16,325 bases of DNA from Bacteroidales bacterium. GTDB lineage: Bacteria; Bacteroidota; Bacteroidia; Bacteroidales; JAAUTT01. Within the stretch, counting starts at the first letter, position 1. The number at the start of each line of letters is the position of its first letter. The notes under the pieces are model-generated. The model did no database searches and was not told where the DNA came from. It saw nothing but the letters and a program-made list of their open reading frames with translations. The DNA is taken from assembly GCA_025350365.1 (NCBI GenBank), contig JANXXY010000116.1, forward strand, positions 1 through 16,325, written 5' to 3'. Made by a program: the position numbers and the translations under genes. Below, piece after piece: positions 1 to 7,624 of this stretch.

Positions 1-351
1 GCTAAAACCTTCGGAATACGGGTTTATACTGTGGGTGTTGGCACACGGGGTACGGCTCCATATCCGATAGAAACTCCATTTGGTATTCAATTTCAAAATA
101 TGGCGGTTGAAATTGATGAGGCCGTACTTACCGATATTGCAAAAATGACCGACGGCAAATATTTCCGTGCGACTGATAACGAAAAGCTTCGGGATATTTA
201 CAAAGAAATTGACACACTTGAGAAATCGAAAATCGAAATAAGTGAATACAGTAAACGAACAGAAGAGTATTTATGGTTTGCCATTATAGCAGGATTACTA
301 CTGGCAGTTGAGCTGATATTACGTTTTACTATAGTGAGAACGATACCTTAA
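1..351 (+). CDS. batA: BatA-like von Willebrand factor A protein, C-terminal part (5' end outside window)
   Basis: The gene is open from the first base of the window, so only the last 116 residues are seen. They start in the late part of a VWA fold (a strand reading IRVYTVGVGT), continue through a segment typical of BatA/BatB proteins (VLTDIAKMTDGKYFRAT) and end in one membrane span (about LWFAIIAGLLLAVELILRF) before a short tail. BatA proteins are membrane-anchored VWA proteins of the Bacteroides aerotolerance group, with the VWA domain facing the periplasm. The MIDAS metal-site residues would lie upstream of the window and cannot be checked. The next gene encodes a second VWA protein with the same layout 97 bases later, followed by BatC, BatD and BatE, and this order is what fixes the call. 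The gene ends in TAA. BatA versus BatB is decided by position only. Confidence 0.88.
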   Translation, partial: AKTFGIRVYTVGVGTRGTAPYPIETPFGIQFQNMAVEIDEAVLTDIAKMTDGKYFRATDNEKLRDIYKEIDTLEKSKIEISEYSKRTEEYLWFAIIAGLLLAVELILRFTIVRTIP

Positions 352-448
352 AAGAGTCGCAAGTATCAAGTCGTAAGACTAAATACTACTTTTTAAAGAA
401 CTATAAAATTAAGAAAATTATTCATATTTAATTAAAACACTGAGATTT

Positions 449-1486
449 ATGTTTCAGTTTGACCATAGCGAATTATTGTTTCTTTTGTCAGTCATTCCTC
501 TGATTGTATTGTTGAATTGGTTTTCGAACAAACGAAGAAAAAAACTTTTACAGGATTTCGGAGATTTAGAAATTATAGAACAATTAATGCCTGATCGTTC
601 TAAATCCAGGCCTGTTGTGAAATTAATTCTTTTTTTATCCGCACTTTTCTTTTTTATTTTAGGATTAGCCGGTCCCCAGTTTGGAACAAAGATGCGGGAA
701 ACCAAACGTAAAGGGGTTGAAATTATCATTGCCCTCGACGTCTCTAACAGCATGCTGGCCGAGGATATACAGCCCAATCGGTTGGAAAGGGCGAAACAGT
801 CCATATCCAAGCTTGTTGATCAGTTACGAAACGACAAAATCGGATTGATTGTATTTGCAGGTGAAGCCTTTACTCAACTGCCCATTACCACCGATTATGT
901 ATCGGCCAAAATGTTTCTTTCCAACATAACGCCCAACATTGTTTCGGTGCCGGGCACAGCGATTGGCTCCGCTATAAATCTGGCAACAAAATCGTTTACA
1001 CCGGAGGGAAAGAGTGATAAAGCAATCATTATCATTACTGATGGTGAAAATCATGAAGACGATGCAGTGGGCGCTGCAACATCTGCCAGAGAAAAAGGGA
1101 TTTTTGTTCATACCATCGGTATTGGCTTACCTAAGGGCGCTCCTATTCCAATAGAATCAGGCAAAAATCAGAAAAATTATTTAAAAGACAACGAGGGAAA
1201 TGTAGTAATCAGTAAATTGAATGAAGTATTGTTACAACAAATTGCTACTGCCGGAAGCGGCATTTATATTAGAGCAACCAATACTCAGATAGGTCTGAAT
1301 ACTATTTTTGATGAAATTAGTAAAATGAATAAGACTGAGTATAAGGCTAAAAGGTATTCTGAATACGAGGATCAGTTTCAATGGCCGATTGGCATAGCCA
1401 TTCTATTGCTGATCATTGAGATGCTTGTACTTGAGCGTAGAACAAAATTGTTCCATAAAATCCATTTGTTTCAGGTTAAAAAGTAA
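449..1486 (+). CDS. batB: BatB, membrane-anchored VWA protein of the aerotolerance operon
   Basis: This is a 345-residue protein. It has two N-terminal membrane spans (about residues 8-25 and 57-76), a VWA domain (about 88-290) and a C-terminal span (about 312-328). The MIDAS metal site is complete: DVSNS at 97-101, the threonine in PGTAIG near 170, and the aspartate of ITDGE near 198. Its length and topology match BatB of Bacteroidota. In Bacteroides fragilis the Bat proteins are linked to aerotolerance, and they are thought to form a membrane complex. The biochemical role is not settled. The ATG at 449 lies 97 bases after the batA stop and there is no obvious Shine-Dalgarno site, as is usual in this phylum. 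Its TAA stop shares one base with the ATG of the next gene (TAATG), so the two are probably translationally coupled. Confidence 0.93.
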   Translation: MFQFDHSELLFLLSVIPLIVLLNWFSNKRRKKLLQDFGDLEIIEQLMPDRSKSRPVVKLILFLSALFFFILGLAGPQFGTKMRETKRKGVEIIIALDVSNSMLAEDIQPNRLERAKQSISKLVDQLRNDKIGLIVFAGEAFTQLPITTDYVSAKMFLSNITPNIVSVPGTAIGSAINLATKSFTPEGKSDKAIIIITDGENHEDDAVGAATSAREKGIFVHTIGIGLPKGAPIPIESGKNQKNYLKDNEGNVVISKLNEVLLQQIATAGSGIYIRATNTQIGLNTIFDEISKMNKTEYKAKRYSEYEDQFQWPIGIAILLLIIEMLVLERRTKLFHKIHLFQVKK

Positions 1487-2190
1487 TGATTATGAGGACT
1501 ATAATATTAATAACGATTTCGCTTATATCTCTTTCGGTTTTCGGGCAAACCGAACGAAAATATATTCGGAGTGGTAATAAGCTTTATGATGAAAAAAAAT
1601 ACACTGATGCGGAATTATCCTACCGAAAAGCGCTGGATAAAAAACCGAATTCGTTTGAATCGTCCTTTAACATAGGTAATTCGCTATATAAAGAAGGTAA
1701 ATTCCCTGAAGCAGCTAATCAGTTTAGCAATCTTACTGATGCTACAAATGATAAGGATAAACTAGCAAAAGTTTATCATAACTTGGGCAATTCATATGTA
1801 AAAGCCAAAAAACTTCAGGAAGGCATTGACTCATATAAAAAGGCATTGATTCAAAACCCTTCCGACAAGGATACTAAATTTAACTTATCGTATGTTCAAA
1901 GGCTTTTAAAACAACAGAAAGAACAGAAAGACAAGGATAAACAGGATAAAAAAAATGATCCGAAAGATCAGAAGAAGGAAAATAAAGATAATAAGGATCA
2001 ACAAAAAAAAGATCAACAAAAAAAACAAGATCAGCAAAAGCAAGATCAGCAAAAGCAGGAAAAAAAGATTTCCCCACAGGATGCGCAGCGAATGCTTGAT
2101 GCTGTTCAGAATGATGAGAAGAAATTGCAGAAAAAGCTGGAGGAACAAAAAGCCAGCGGGGAAAAAGTAAAAGTTTTAAAGAATTGGTAA
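1486..2190 (+). CDS. batC: BatC, TPR protein with Lys/Gln/Asp-rich tail
   Basis: This 234-residue protein starts with an export signal (about residues 1-20, ending SVFGQ). About three TPR units follow over residues 22-135 (for example NIGNSLYKEGKFPEAANQF and NLGNSYVKAKKLQEGIDSYK). Residues 141-195 form a highly charged Lys/Gln/Asp stretch built from DQQK repeats. The end (ISPQDAQRMLDAVQNDEKK and a final VLKNW) is the usual BatC C-terminus. The role is probably scaffolding of the Bat VWA proteins in the periplasm, by family. The ATG at 1486 overlaps the batB stop, and a second ATG at 1492 would give nearly the same signal peptide. The low-complexity part contains several runs of eight A that could slip during replication or transcription. 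The batD ATG follows 13 bases after the stop. Confidence 0.9.
   Translation: MIMRTIILITISLISLSVFGQTERKYIRSGNKLYDEKKYTDAELSYRKALDKKPNSFESSFNIGNSLYKEGKFPEAANQFSNLTDATNDKDKLAKVYHNLGNSYVKAKKLQEGIDSYKKALIQNPSDKDTKFNLSYVQRLLKQQKEQKDKDKQDKKNDPKDQKKENKDNKDQQKKDQQKKQDQQKQDQQKQEKKISPQDAQRMLDAVQNDEKKLQKKLEEQKASGEKVKVLKNW
1592..2060 (+). repeat. A8 tracts and DQQK-coding tandem repeat inside batC
   Basis: Four runs of exactly eight A lie within batC, at 1592-1599, 1948-1955, 2003-2010 and 2018-2025. The last two belong to an imperfect tandem array (about 1994-2060) of GATCARCAAAA-type units that encodes repeated DQQK/QDQQK. Coding is in frame throughout the deposited sequence. Such tracts are typical places for strand slippage, but nothing in a single sequence shows that it happens. 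Confidence 0.7.
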
Positions 2191-2203
2191 TAAACAATAT
2201 GAT

Positions 2204-4027
2204 ATGAAGAAACTTTTTGTATTGTGTTATTTTTTAGGATGGTTAGGCTGGACATCAGCACAAAATGTGCAATTTACTGCTCAGGCTCCTAAAGTGGTGG
2301 AAGCCGGAGAACAATTTGAAATGGTATTTTCGATAAACGGTGATCCTTCTGATTTTCTTGTCCCTAAAATAACAGATTTCAGGATATTGTTCGGTCCAAG
2401 TACATCGCAAAGCACAAGTACTCAATGGGTAAATGGGAAGGTAACAACTTCCTCCAATTATTCATATAGTTACATTATGATTGGCACTAAACCGGGAAAA
2501 TACCTGATTGGACCTGCCGAGATAACTGTAAATGGTAAAAAGTATAAGTCAAATCCTTTAAATATTGAAGTTGTTGCGAACGCATCAGTAAATAAGCAAA
2601 CCGGTAATGCAGCAACCAATTCAAATCAGGAAAATACAGCCTCCGGGCAAGTTTCAAACGAAGGAGACATCTTTATCAGAGTTATTGTAGATAAAAAGAA
2701 TGTGTTTCTTGGTGAATACCTTGTTGCTTCGGTAAAGCTTTATTCAAAAGCCAACATTTCGTCCATCGACAATGTTCAGTTTCCTGCTTTTGACGGTTTT
2801 TTTAAACAGGATATAGAAACCCCTCCTCTTCGAAGTCTCGAACGCGAAACCGTTAACGGAGAAATATATGGAACCGGAATCATTAAAAAATTTATTTTGA
2901 TACCGCAAAAAACCGGCGAGTTAAAAATAGATCCAATGACAATGAATTGTTCTATTCAACAGCAAGTAAAAAATCGTCGGCGCGGTGTTTTTGATGATTT
3001 TTTTGGGGCAACTGTTCAAACGGTTCCTCAAAAATTAAAAAGCAAAACTATATCGGTGAATGTAAAGCAATTGCCTGGTGGTAAAACCGATTCGTTTAAT
3101 GGAGCCGTAGGTAAATTTAATATGGATGCAAAAACTGATAAGACTTCGGCAAAGACAAATGATGCAATTACTCTTAAAGTTACTATATCAGGAACAGGAA
3201 ACATTAAACTTATTGAAGCTCCTAAAATTAACTTTCCTCCCGATTTTGATTCGTACGATCCTAAAGTAAATTTAAATACCGGGGTTGCCGATGGCGGAGT
3301 TACCGGATCCAAAACATTTGAATACCTTATTGTTCCCCGCAATCCGGGAGAATTTCGCATTGCTCCCCTCGCCTTTACCTATTTCGATGTAAGTTCAAAT
3401 CAATACAAGACAATTACATCGAAGGAATTTGTTTTTAATATCGAAAAAGGCGAAAGTTCTCAGGCAACTACAGTAGTTAGTGGTCTTTCGAAAGAAGATG
3501 TGAAGTATATTGGAAAGGATATCTTTTTTATAAAAACTAACAATTTTGCAGTTTCACCTAAATATGAATCCCTTTATACCAGCATATTGTGGTATTCAAT
3601 TTATATTGTTAGTTTATTATCATTTATAACTGTTGTTTGGTTTCGCCGACGCAACATCATGATAAATTCCAATGTTGCTCTGGTTAAAAACAGACGAGCC
3701 GATAAATTTGCCACGAAGCGTTTAAAGCAGGCAAAAATTCATCTTGATGCTAAGGAAAACGAAAAATTCTACGAAGAATTGCTTAATGGTATCTGGGGCT
3801 ATTTAAGTGACAAACTAAATATTCCATTGTCAGAATTATCAAGAGAAAATGCTCGTGAAATGCTCGAAAAACATAATCTTACACCGGAAATTATACAAGA
3901 CTTTGTGCAATTAGTTGATAATTGCGAATATGAACGTTATGCACCACCTTCACAAAGCATTTCGATGCAAAATGATTATGACAAAGCGATTGATTTAATG
4001 TTAAAACTTCAATTGAAATTAAGATGA
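2204..4027 (+). CDS. batD: BatD, oxygen-tolerance domain membrane protein
   Basis: This 607-residue protein has a signal peptide (residues 1-19, ending WTSA before QNV) and a long beta-rich extracytoplasmic part (about 20-455). One membrane span follows (about 458-480), then an RRR stop-transfer signal and a cytoplasmic helical tail (about 485-607). This is the normal plan of BatD of Bacteroidota, including two or three Ig-like repeats with IPQKTGELKI and VPRNPGEFRI motifs near 233 and 377. In the family BatD is part of the Bat system with the VWA proteins. Its exact partner surface is unknown. The gene starts 13 bases after batC, and its TGA overlaps the ATG of batE (ATGA, 4024-4027), which is strong evidence for one transcript and coupled translation. 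No broken or missing part was seen. Confidence 0.92.
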   Translation: MKKLFVLCYFLGWLGWTSAQNVQFTAQAPKVVEAGEQFEMVFSINGDPSDFLVPKITDFRILFGPSTSQSTSTQWVNGKVTTSSNYSYSYIMIGTKPGKYLIGPAEITVNGKKYKSNPLNIEVVANASVNKQTGNAATNSNQENTASGQVSNEGDIFIRVIVDKKNVFLGEYLVASVKLYSKANISSIDNVQFPAFDGFFKQDIETPPLRSLERETVNGEIYGTGIIKKFILIPQKTGELKIDPMTMNCSIQQQVKNRRRGVFDDFFGATVQTVPQKLKSKTISVNVKQLPGGKTDSFNGAVGKFNMDAKTDKTSAKTNDAITLKVTISGTGNIKLIEAPKINFPPDFDSYDPKVNLNTGVADGGVTGSKTFEYLIVPRNPGEFRIAPLAFTYFDVSSNQYKTITSKEFVFNIEKGESSQATTVVSGLSKEDVKYIGKDIFFIKTNNFAVSPKYESLYTSILWYSIYIVSLLSFITVVWFRRRNIMINSNVALVKNRRADKFATKRLKQAKIHLDAKENEKFYEELLNGIWGYLSDKLNIPLSELSRENAREMLEKHNLTPEIIQDFVQLVDNCEYERYAPPSQSISMQNDYDKAIDLMLKLQLKLR

Positions 4028-4779
4028 AACGATTATTATTTTTTATAGGATTACTAATTTGTGCGATGAATGTAAACGCATTCGATGCTAAAGAATTAAT
4101 CAAACAAGGTAACGATTTCTATTCCAAAAATGAATTTGAACAGGCCTCAAAAAAATATCAGGCTGTAATAAATTCCGGATATGTTTCTTCTGAACTATAT
4201 TATAATCTTGGAAATACCTTTTTCAAACTTCATAATATCAAGTCGGCCATTTTGAATTACGAACGAGCCAAACTTCTCAATCCTGGCGACAAATCGATTG
4301 ATTTTAACCTGGAATTATCCAGAAGTTTTGCCATTGATAAAATTGAACCTCTGCCTGATTTATTTTTTGTTTCGTGGTATAAATGGCTTCGGAATCGCCT
4401 CTCAACGAATGACTGGGCTATTCTAAGTGTATTTTCTTTTTTTATTACTCTCTGCTCTTCACTTCTTTACCTATTAACGTATAAAATTGGCTTAAAGAAA
4501 ATTGGCTTTTGGATAGGAAGTGTTTGTCTGGCCATTTCATTCATCTCTTTTGTATTTGGATTTCAATTACAAAAAATGCAAAGCGCACAAAATACGGCCA
4601 TAATTTTTACACCGGCAGTTACACTGAAAAGTTCACCGGCTGAAAGTGGAACTAATCTGTTTATTTTACATGAAGGTACAAAAGTTGAAATATTGGATAA
4701 CGTGGGTGACTGGCGTTTTGTAAGTATAGCCGATGGAAATAAAGGATGGGTGAAAATTGGAGATATTGTTGTTATTTAA
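4024..4779 (+). CDS. batE: BatE, TPR and SH3-domain membrane protein
   Basis: This 251-residue protein begins with a signal peptide (1-19, ending NVNA). Two TPR-like units follow (about 22-100, including ELIKQGNDFYSKNEFEQASK and NLGNTFFKLHNIKSAILNYE). There are two membrane spans (about 131-152 and 159-182) and a C-terminal bacterial SH3-like domain (about 192-250, with VTLKSSPAESGT and a GDWRFVSIADGNKGWV core). This arrangement is that of BatE, the last gene of the Bat run. It overlaps batD by four bases. The SH3-like domain probably acts in the periplasm. The next gene is on the opposite strand, so the operon ends here. Confidence 0.9.
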   Translation: MKRLLFFIGLLICAMNVNAFDAKELIKQGNDFYSKNEFEQASKKYQAVINSGYVSSELYYNLGNTFFKLHNIKSAILNYERAKLLNPGDKSIDFNLELSRSFAIDKIEPLPDLFFVSWYKWLRNRLSTNDWAILSVFSFFITLCSSLLYLLTYKIGLKKIGFWIGSVCLAISFISFVFGFQLQKMQSAQNTAIIFTPAVTLKSSPAESGTNLFILHEGTKVEILDNVGDWRFVSIADGNKGWVKIGDIVVI

Positions 4780-4789
4780 ATAACATTAA

Positions 4790-4823
4790 AGGTAATTCAG
4801 TAAAATTCCTGACTTTATTACCT
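4790..4823. terminator. Possible bidirectional hairpin between batE and the stress-protein gene
   Basis: An inverted repeat lies across the 38-base gap of the convergent pair: AGGTAATTCAG at 4790-4800 can pair with CTGA plus ATTACCT at 4809-4823, leaving a four-base bulge. It overlaps the stop codon of the minus-strand gene. There is no clean T run on either side, so this is only a candidate transcription end. Confidence 0.3.
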
Positions 4824-5642
4824 AAAACCTCCAAAAACCCACAAATCCTTAGGATTTACGCACATTACAGGAATTTTATAAGGGTTAGCAATGATTTTTT
4901 GCTCTTTTACTCCAAAAATGAATTTGCTTAACGTAAGATTTCGTTGCAACTGGGTTATTATCAGATCTGCATTAATAGAATGCGCATATTCATTAATTTC
5001 CGTACCAAAGTTCAGCTTGCCATTGGTAACAAACACTTCAAAGCTAAGGCGTTTAGTTTCAAGCATACTTTTGGCATAATTCAGATTATTAGTGATATTT
5101 TTCAGAAATACCCTATCAGTGGTATACATTTTAATGAGATGCAATTTAAAGTCGTAAAATTTACTGAAATGCAACACATAGCTTAGAATTTCTTTGTTTT
5201 CAACCCGATAATCAATTGGATACACAATATCAATAAATTTGTCCTTAGTAGGAGGTTTTTGAACAACTACAAAAGGAGACTTGGATCCTTCGATTATTTT
5301 AATCGCTCTGCTTCCGGTATATTTTTGAACTCCTTTTACGCCGTCAGTCTTCATAACTACAAGGGCGCAATCAGATTGTGAGGCAATATCACTAATAGTA
5401 TTAAAAATATTGCCAATCAAAGTAATTTTGGTGACATTAATACCATGCTGGCGCATTGTGGATTCTGCAATTTCATTTAATTTCGATACGGAAGCTGCTT
5501 CTTCATTTTGTTGGTTGATAATATGCAGCAAGGATATATTTAAATTCATTACCTTCGCAATATTGATAGCATGTTGCAATGCATAACCCGAAGTTGCAGT
5601 AAAATCCATCGGTACCAATATATATCTGGTTGAAGTGTCCAT
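4818..5642 (-). CDS. Universal stress protein, two tandem UspA domains
   Basis: This 274-residue protein consists of two Usp folds in tandem. The first (about residues 5-145) starts RYILVPMDFTATSGYALQHA and ends with TGSRAIKIIEGSKSPFVVVQ, the usual place of the nucleotide-binding loop and final strand. The second (about 150-270) is more divergent, ends IIANPYKIPVMCVNP, and lacks a recognisable glycine-rich ATP loop. Tandem Usp proteins of about 275 residues are common in Bacteroidota. They are cytoplasmic and linked to stress or redox responses, and the ligand cannot be told here. The gene converges on batE and stands alone. An AT-rich 137-base gap separates its start from the next gene, which runs the other way. 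The start ATG at 5642 is well placed, four residues before the first strand. Confidence 0.88.
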   Translation of the reverse strand: MDTSTRYILVPMDFTATSGYALQHAINIAKVMNLNISLLHIINQQNEEAASVSKLNEIAESTMRQHGINVTKITLIGNIFNTISDIASQSDCALVVMKTDGVKGVQKYTGSRAIKIIEGSKSPFVVVQKPPTKDKFIDIVYPIDYRVENKEILSYVLHFSKFYDFKLHLIKMYTTDRVFLKNITNNLNYAKSMLETKRLSFEVFVTNGKLNFGTEINEYAHSINADLIITQLQRNLTLSKFIFGVKEQKIIANPYKIPVMCVNPKDLWVFGGFR

Positions 5643-5779
5643 ATTATTTTGATTTTAAATAAATTTTCATATTTATTGTCAGAGAATACATTAAAAAACT
5701 TAGCTAATATACTAATTATAATTTTAGACTTCTGATTTTTATCAATTTATACGGTTTTTTTATCTGAAAGTTTATATTC

Positions 5780-6568
5780 ATGAATTTTTTTTTAATTTTT
5801 TTATCTTCATTACTAAAAAAGTTTCGATTAATTAATACCAGGCTTTGTATTTTACTGATCCTATTTTGTACAAATTCGTTAAGTTTATTTTCAAAAAGTA
5901 ATGAAAATAACGATGACAGTTGTCAGTTAATTTTATTACATGAAACTCTTAAGCCATTAGAACTTAGAAAAGCTGTTATATATTATTCGGCTTCCAGATT
6001 TTTAGTTAGAAAGGATTCATTATGTTTTTATTATTCAACAGTCTCTTCGGATATAGACACGATAATTTTTAATGGTCCATGGAAGTATCCGGTTTACCTA
6101 AAACTAAACTTAACGTTTACCGATTTAACACGAAGCAGCAATATTTTTAATTATGATTCTCAAATAAAAAAATGGGAAGTCTCCGTCCTTGACAGTAGTT
6201 TGATAGTAAAACATAAACCAGTTGGAGATGATTTTAAGCGAAGAAACTCCTTAAATGGTTTGGTTCTTATAATTAATACTGCCATTGAAATGTTCCTTGC
6301 CTTAATCATATCACGATTATTTGGCTGGTCTCATTTATTGGTATTTATGGTTTTAGCTGCAAATATTGCAGCATTCCCGGTATATATTTTCTCCATTCCG
6401 GATCTTGTTTTGCGCGAATCGATCGTGGCTACTATTAAATTACTGGTAATGTTGGTTATCGGATATCGAAAAATTAAATATTATAAGATCATCCTTTTTT
6501 CAATTGTTCTTATTACCATTGGGTTGGGAATAAAGGAATTTTTATTCTTTTTATCTTATATTATATGA
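5780..6568 (+). CDS. Unrecognised exported/membrane protein with four C-terminal spans
   Basis: I do not recognise this 262-residue protein. It has a long hydrophobic N-terminus (about residues 19-37) that should act as a signal or anchor. A hydrophilic domain of about 115 residues follows (40-155), with several Tyr/Trp residues and cysteines at 48 and 82. Four predicted membrane spans come last, at about 158-178, 183-206, 213-229 and 236-258. An acidic residue lies in the first span of this block (IINTAIEMFLALIISRLFGW) and Asn/Pro lie in the second (AANIAAFPVYIF). The layout recalls uncharacterised proteins in other phyla with a secreted domain followed by a four-helix membrane block, but I cannot claim homology. 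It stands alone, divergent from the stress-protein gene and followed by a decayed region. An alternative later start is possible, since the first 18 residues are also hydrophobic. Confidence 0.75.
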   Translation: MNFFLIFLSSLLKKFRLINTRLCILLILFCTNSLSLFSKSNENNDDSCQLILLHETLKPLELRKAVIYYSASRFLVRKDSLCFYYSTVSSDIDTIIFNGPWKYPVYLKLNLTFTDLTRSSNIFNYDSQIKKWEVSVLDSSLIVKHKPVGDDFKRRNSLNGLVLIINTAIEMFLALIISRLFGWSHLLVFMVLAANIAAFPVYIFSIPDLVLRESIVATIKLLVMLVIGYRKIKYYKIILFSIVLITIGLGIKEFLFFLSYII

Positions 6569-6752
6569 AACGGCCATTGTTGATTGGTAAAAGCTGAAAT
6601 CAATTTTGGAATGCAACACTTCAAGGAAAATGGCAGTTGAGTTGGTGGAATAATGTCTGGAATTAAGAGTAAAGGCGATCTTACGATATTTTTAAGTGAG
6701 GTTTCAAATAAAATGCAAACCTTTTATCTACTTTTCTTAAAAATAAATCAGT

Positions 6753-6974
6753 ATGTTGTTAATGGATAGAATTACCATTGAACCTGGAAAACGAGGAGGA
6801 AAGCCATGCATAAGAGGAATGAGGATAATTGTTTATGATGTTCTTGAGTATTTGGCATCCGGGATGAGTTTTGAAGAAATACTGGAGGATTTTCCATGTA
6901 TCCAAAAGGATGACATTCTGGCTTGTTTAAGCTTTGCCGCAAACAGAGAAAAGATTGAACTCTGCGCCTCATGA
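6753..6974 (+). CDS. DUF433 protein, antitoxin of a DUF433/DUF5615-type module
   Basis: This 73-residue protein (70 if translation starts at the second ATG, 6762) matches the DUF433 family along its whole length: RITIEPGKRGGKPCIRGMRI, then VYDVLEYLASGMSFEEIL and a final DDILACLSFAANRE. DUF433 proteins are small winged-helix-like proteins usually paired with a DUF5615 PIN-like toxin and thought to be the antitoxin. The family pattern is present without gaps. The TGA stop overlaps the ATG of the next frame (ATGA, 6971-6974), which is the normal arrangement of such pairs. That next frame is the beginning of a DUF5615 protein but stops after 25 codons, so the antitoxin now lacks a complete partner at this site. 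Confidence 0.88.
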   Translation: MLLMDRITIEPGKRGGKPCIRGMRIIVYDVLEYLASGMSFEEILEDFPCIQKDDILACLSFAANREKIELCAS

Positions 6975-7048
6975 AACTGCTGTTTGACCAAAACCTTTCG
7001 GCGGGGCTTGCAAAATATTTCATCACATATTTCGATTACTCTTCATAA
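6971..7048 (+). pseudogene. Truncated DUF5615 (PIN-like) toxin remnant
   Basis: The frame overlaps the DUF433 stop and reads MKLLFDQNLSAGLAKYFITY before a TAA at 7046-7048, 25 residues in all. The opening LLFDQNLS is the conserved start of DUF5615 proteins, in which the aspartate belongs to the presumed nuclease site. Family members are normally about 100-115 residues. I could not find the remaining conserved parts, such as a TKDxDF-like motif, in any plus-strand frame in the 300 bases downstream. This looks like a 3' deletion or heavy decay rather than a single stop mutation. Confidence 0.72.
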
Positions 7049-7334
7049 AAAAGATAATTGAAAAACATTTTGATATTACCTCTGCTTTTATAAGTGATAC
7101 GGATAATGGCATTCTATCAATTTTTTGAAATTATTTATTTTTTCTCAATCTGCTTCTGATATTTATTCACTCCTATTTAAACTCTTCCACTAGGTTGAGG
7201 CTTGCCAGCTCAATGGTGAAACTTTGATTTGTTTTGATTTAATGAGAGCTTTGATATAATTAAGTCCATAGTAGTTATCTTCAATGTAATTTGTGCATGA
7301 TTTCCGATGATTTTTCATTTCACTTTAATATAGT
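7049..7334. other. Non-coding or decayed stretch between the two toxin-antitoxin modules
   Basis: Nothing here is a convincing gene. A plus-strand frame ending near 7137 reads KKIIEKHFDITSAFISDTDNG but has no start codon linked to it. A 42-residue minus-strand frame (7190-7318, MKNHRKSCTNYIEDNYYGLN and onward) has natural-looking composition but no family I know. I read the stretch as remains of the truncated toxin plus unrelated debris. Confidence 0.5.
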
Positions 7335-7342
7335 TATCTTTG
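7335..7342 (+). promoter_or_regulatory. Bacteroidota -7 box before the second antitoxin gene
   Basis: TATCTTTG fits the phylum's -7 consensus TAnnTTTG exactly and lies 18 bases before the ATG at 7361. A clear TTTG -33 element is not visible at the right distance; there is only a T-rich stretch near 7311-7315. The short implied leader fits the ATG at 7361 better than the TTG at 7340, which lies inside the box. Confidence 0.5.
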
Positions 7343-7360
7343 CAGGGAAAATTAATTGCA

Positions 7361-7624
7361 ATGGAAACTACCATTCGAATAAGACGAGATGAACTTACTC
7401 TGGAGTTTTTAAATAAAATTAAAATTTTATTTAAAAACGACGAGACAATAGAATTTGTCATTTCACCTATTTCCGATTTTGGTTTATCGAAAAAGGAAAA
7501 CCCTGAACTATACGAAAATCGCTTAAATAAAGCTATCGAAAATCTTGAAAACAAAAGAAATACCATATCACTTTCAGAAAGTGAATTTGAAAGTTTGACA
7601 AAAGATTTGTTAAATAGCAAATGA
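7361..7624 (+). CDS. Antitoxin-like partner of a Txe/YoeB-type toxin
   Basis: This small protein of 87 residues has an N-terminal strand-rich part (METTIRIRRDELTLEFLNKI) and a helical, charged C-terminal half (YENRLNKAIENLENKRNTIS, then LSESEFESLTKDLL). Such plans are frequent among Bacteroidota antitoxins located directly before YoeB/Txe toxins. I do not see a classic YefM/Phd N-terminus, so the antitoxin call rests on size and on position. Its TGA overlaps the ATG of the toxin frame (ATGA, 7621-7624). The start at 7361 was chosen because the only upstream alternative is a TTG inside the promoter box. The antitoxin normally neutralises the toxin and represses its own promoter. The downstream toxin is interrupted, so only the repressor part may remain useful. 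Confidence 0.68.
   Translation: METTIRIRRDELTLEFLNKIKILFKNDETIEFVISPISDFGLSKKENPELYENRLNKAIENLENKRNTISLSESEFESLTKDLLNSK

Noticed and set aside
454..1111. Long minus-strand frames opposite batB
   Set aside because: They lie inside a well-supported gene, have no family features and overlap the VWA coding region.
1906..2148. Minus-strand open frame opposite the batC tail, very rich in Leu, Ile and Phe
   Set aside because: It is the mirror of the Lys/Gln/Asp-coding repeat; the apparent membrane protein is a composition effect.
6598..6666. Short tryptophan-rich reading (NQFWNATLQGKWQLSWWNNVWN)
   Set aside because: It has no start codon after the preceding stop, no attenuator-like hairpins and no tryptophan genes downstream. 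Probably chance.
7190..7318. 42-codon minus-strand frame starting MKNHRKSCTN
   Set aside because: The composition is acceptable, but there is no recognisable family or promoter, and it lies in a decayed stretch; not listed as a gene.
7340..7360. TTG start giving seven extra residues to the second antitoxin
   Set aside because: The TTG falls inside the -7 promoter box; the ATG at 7361 is the plausible start.
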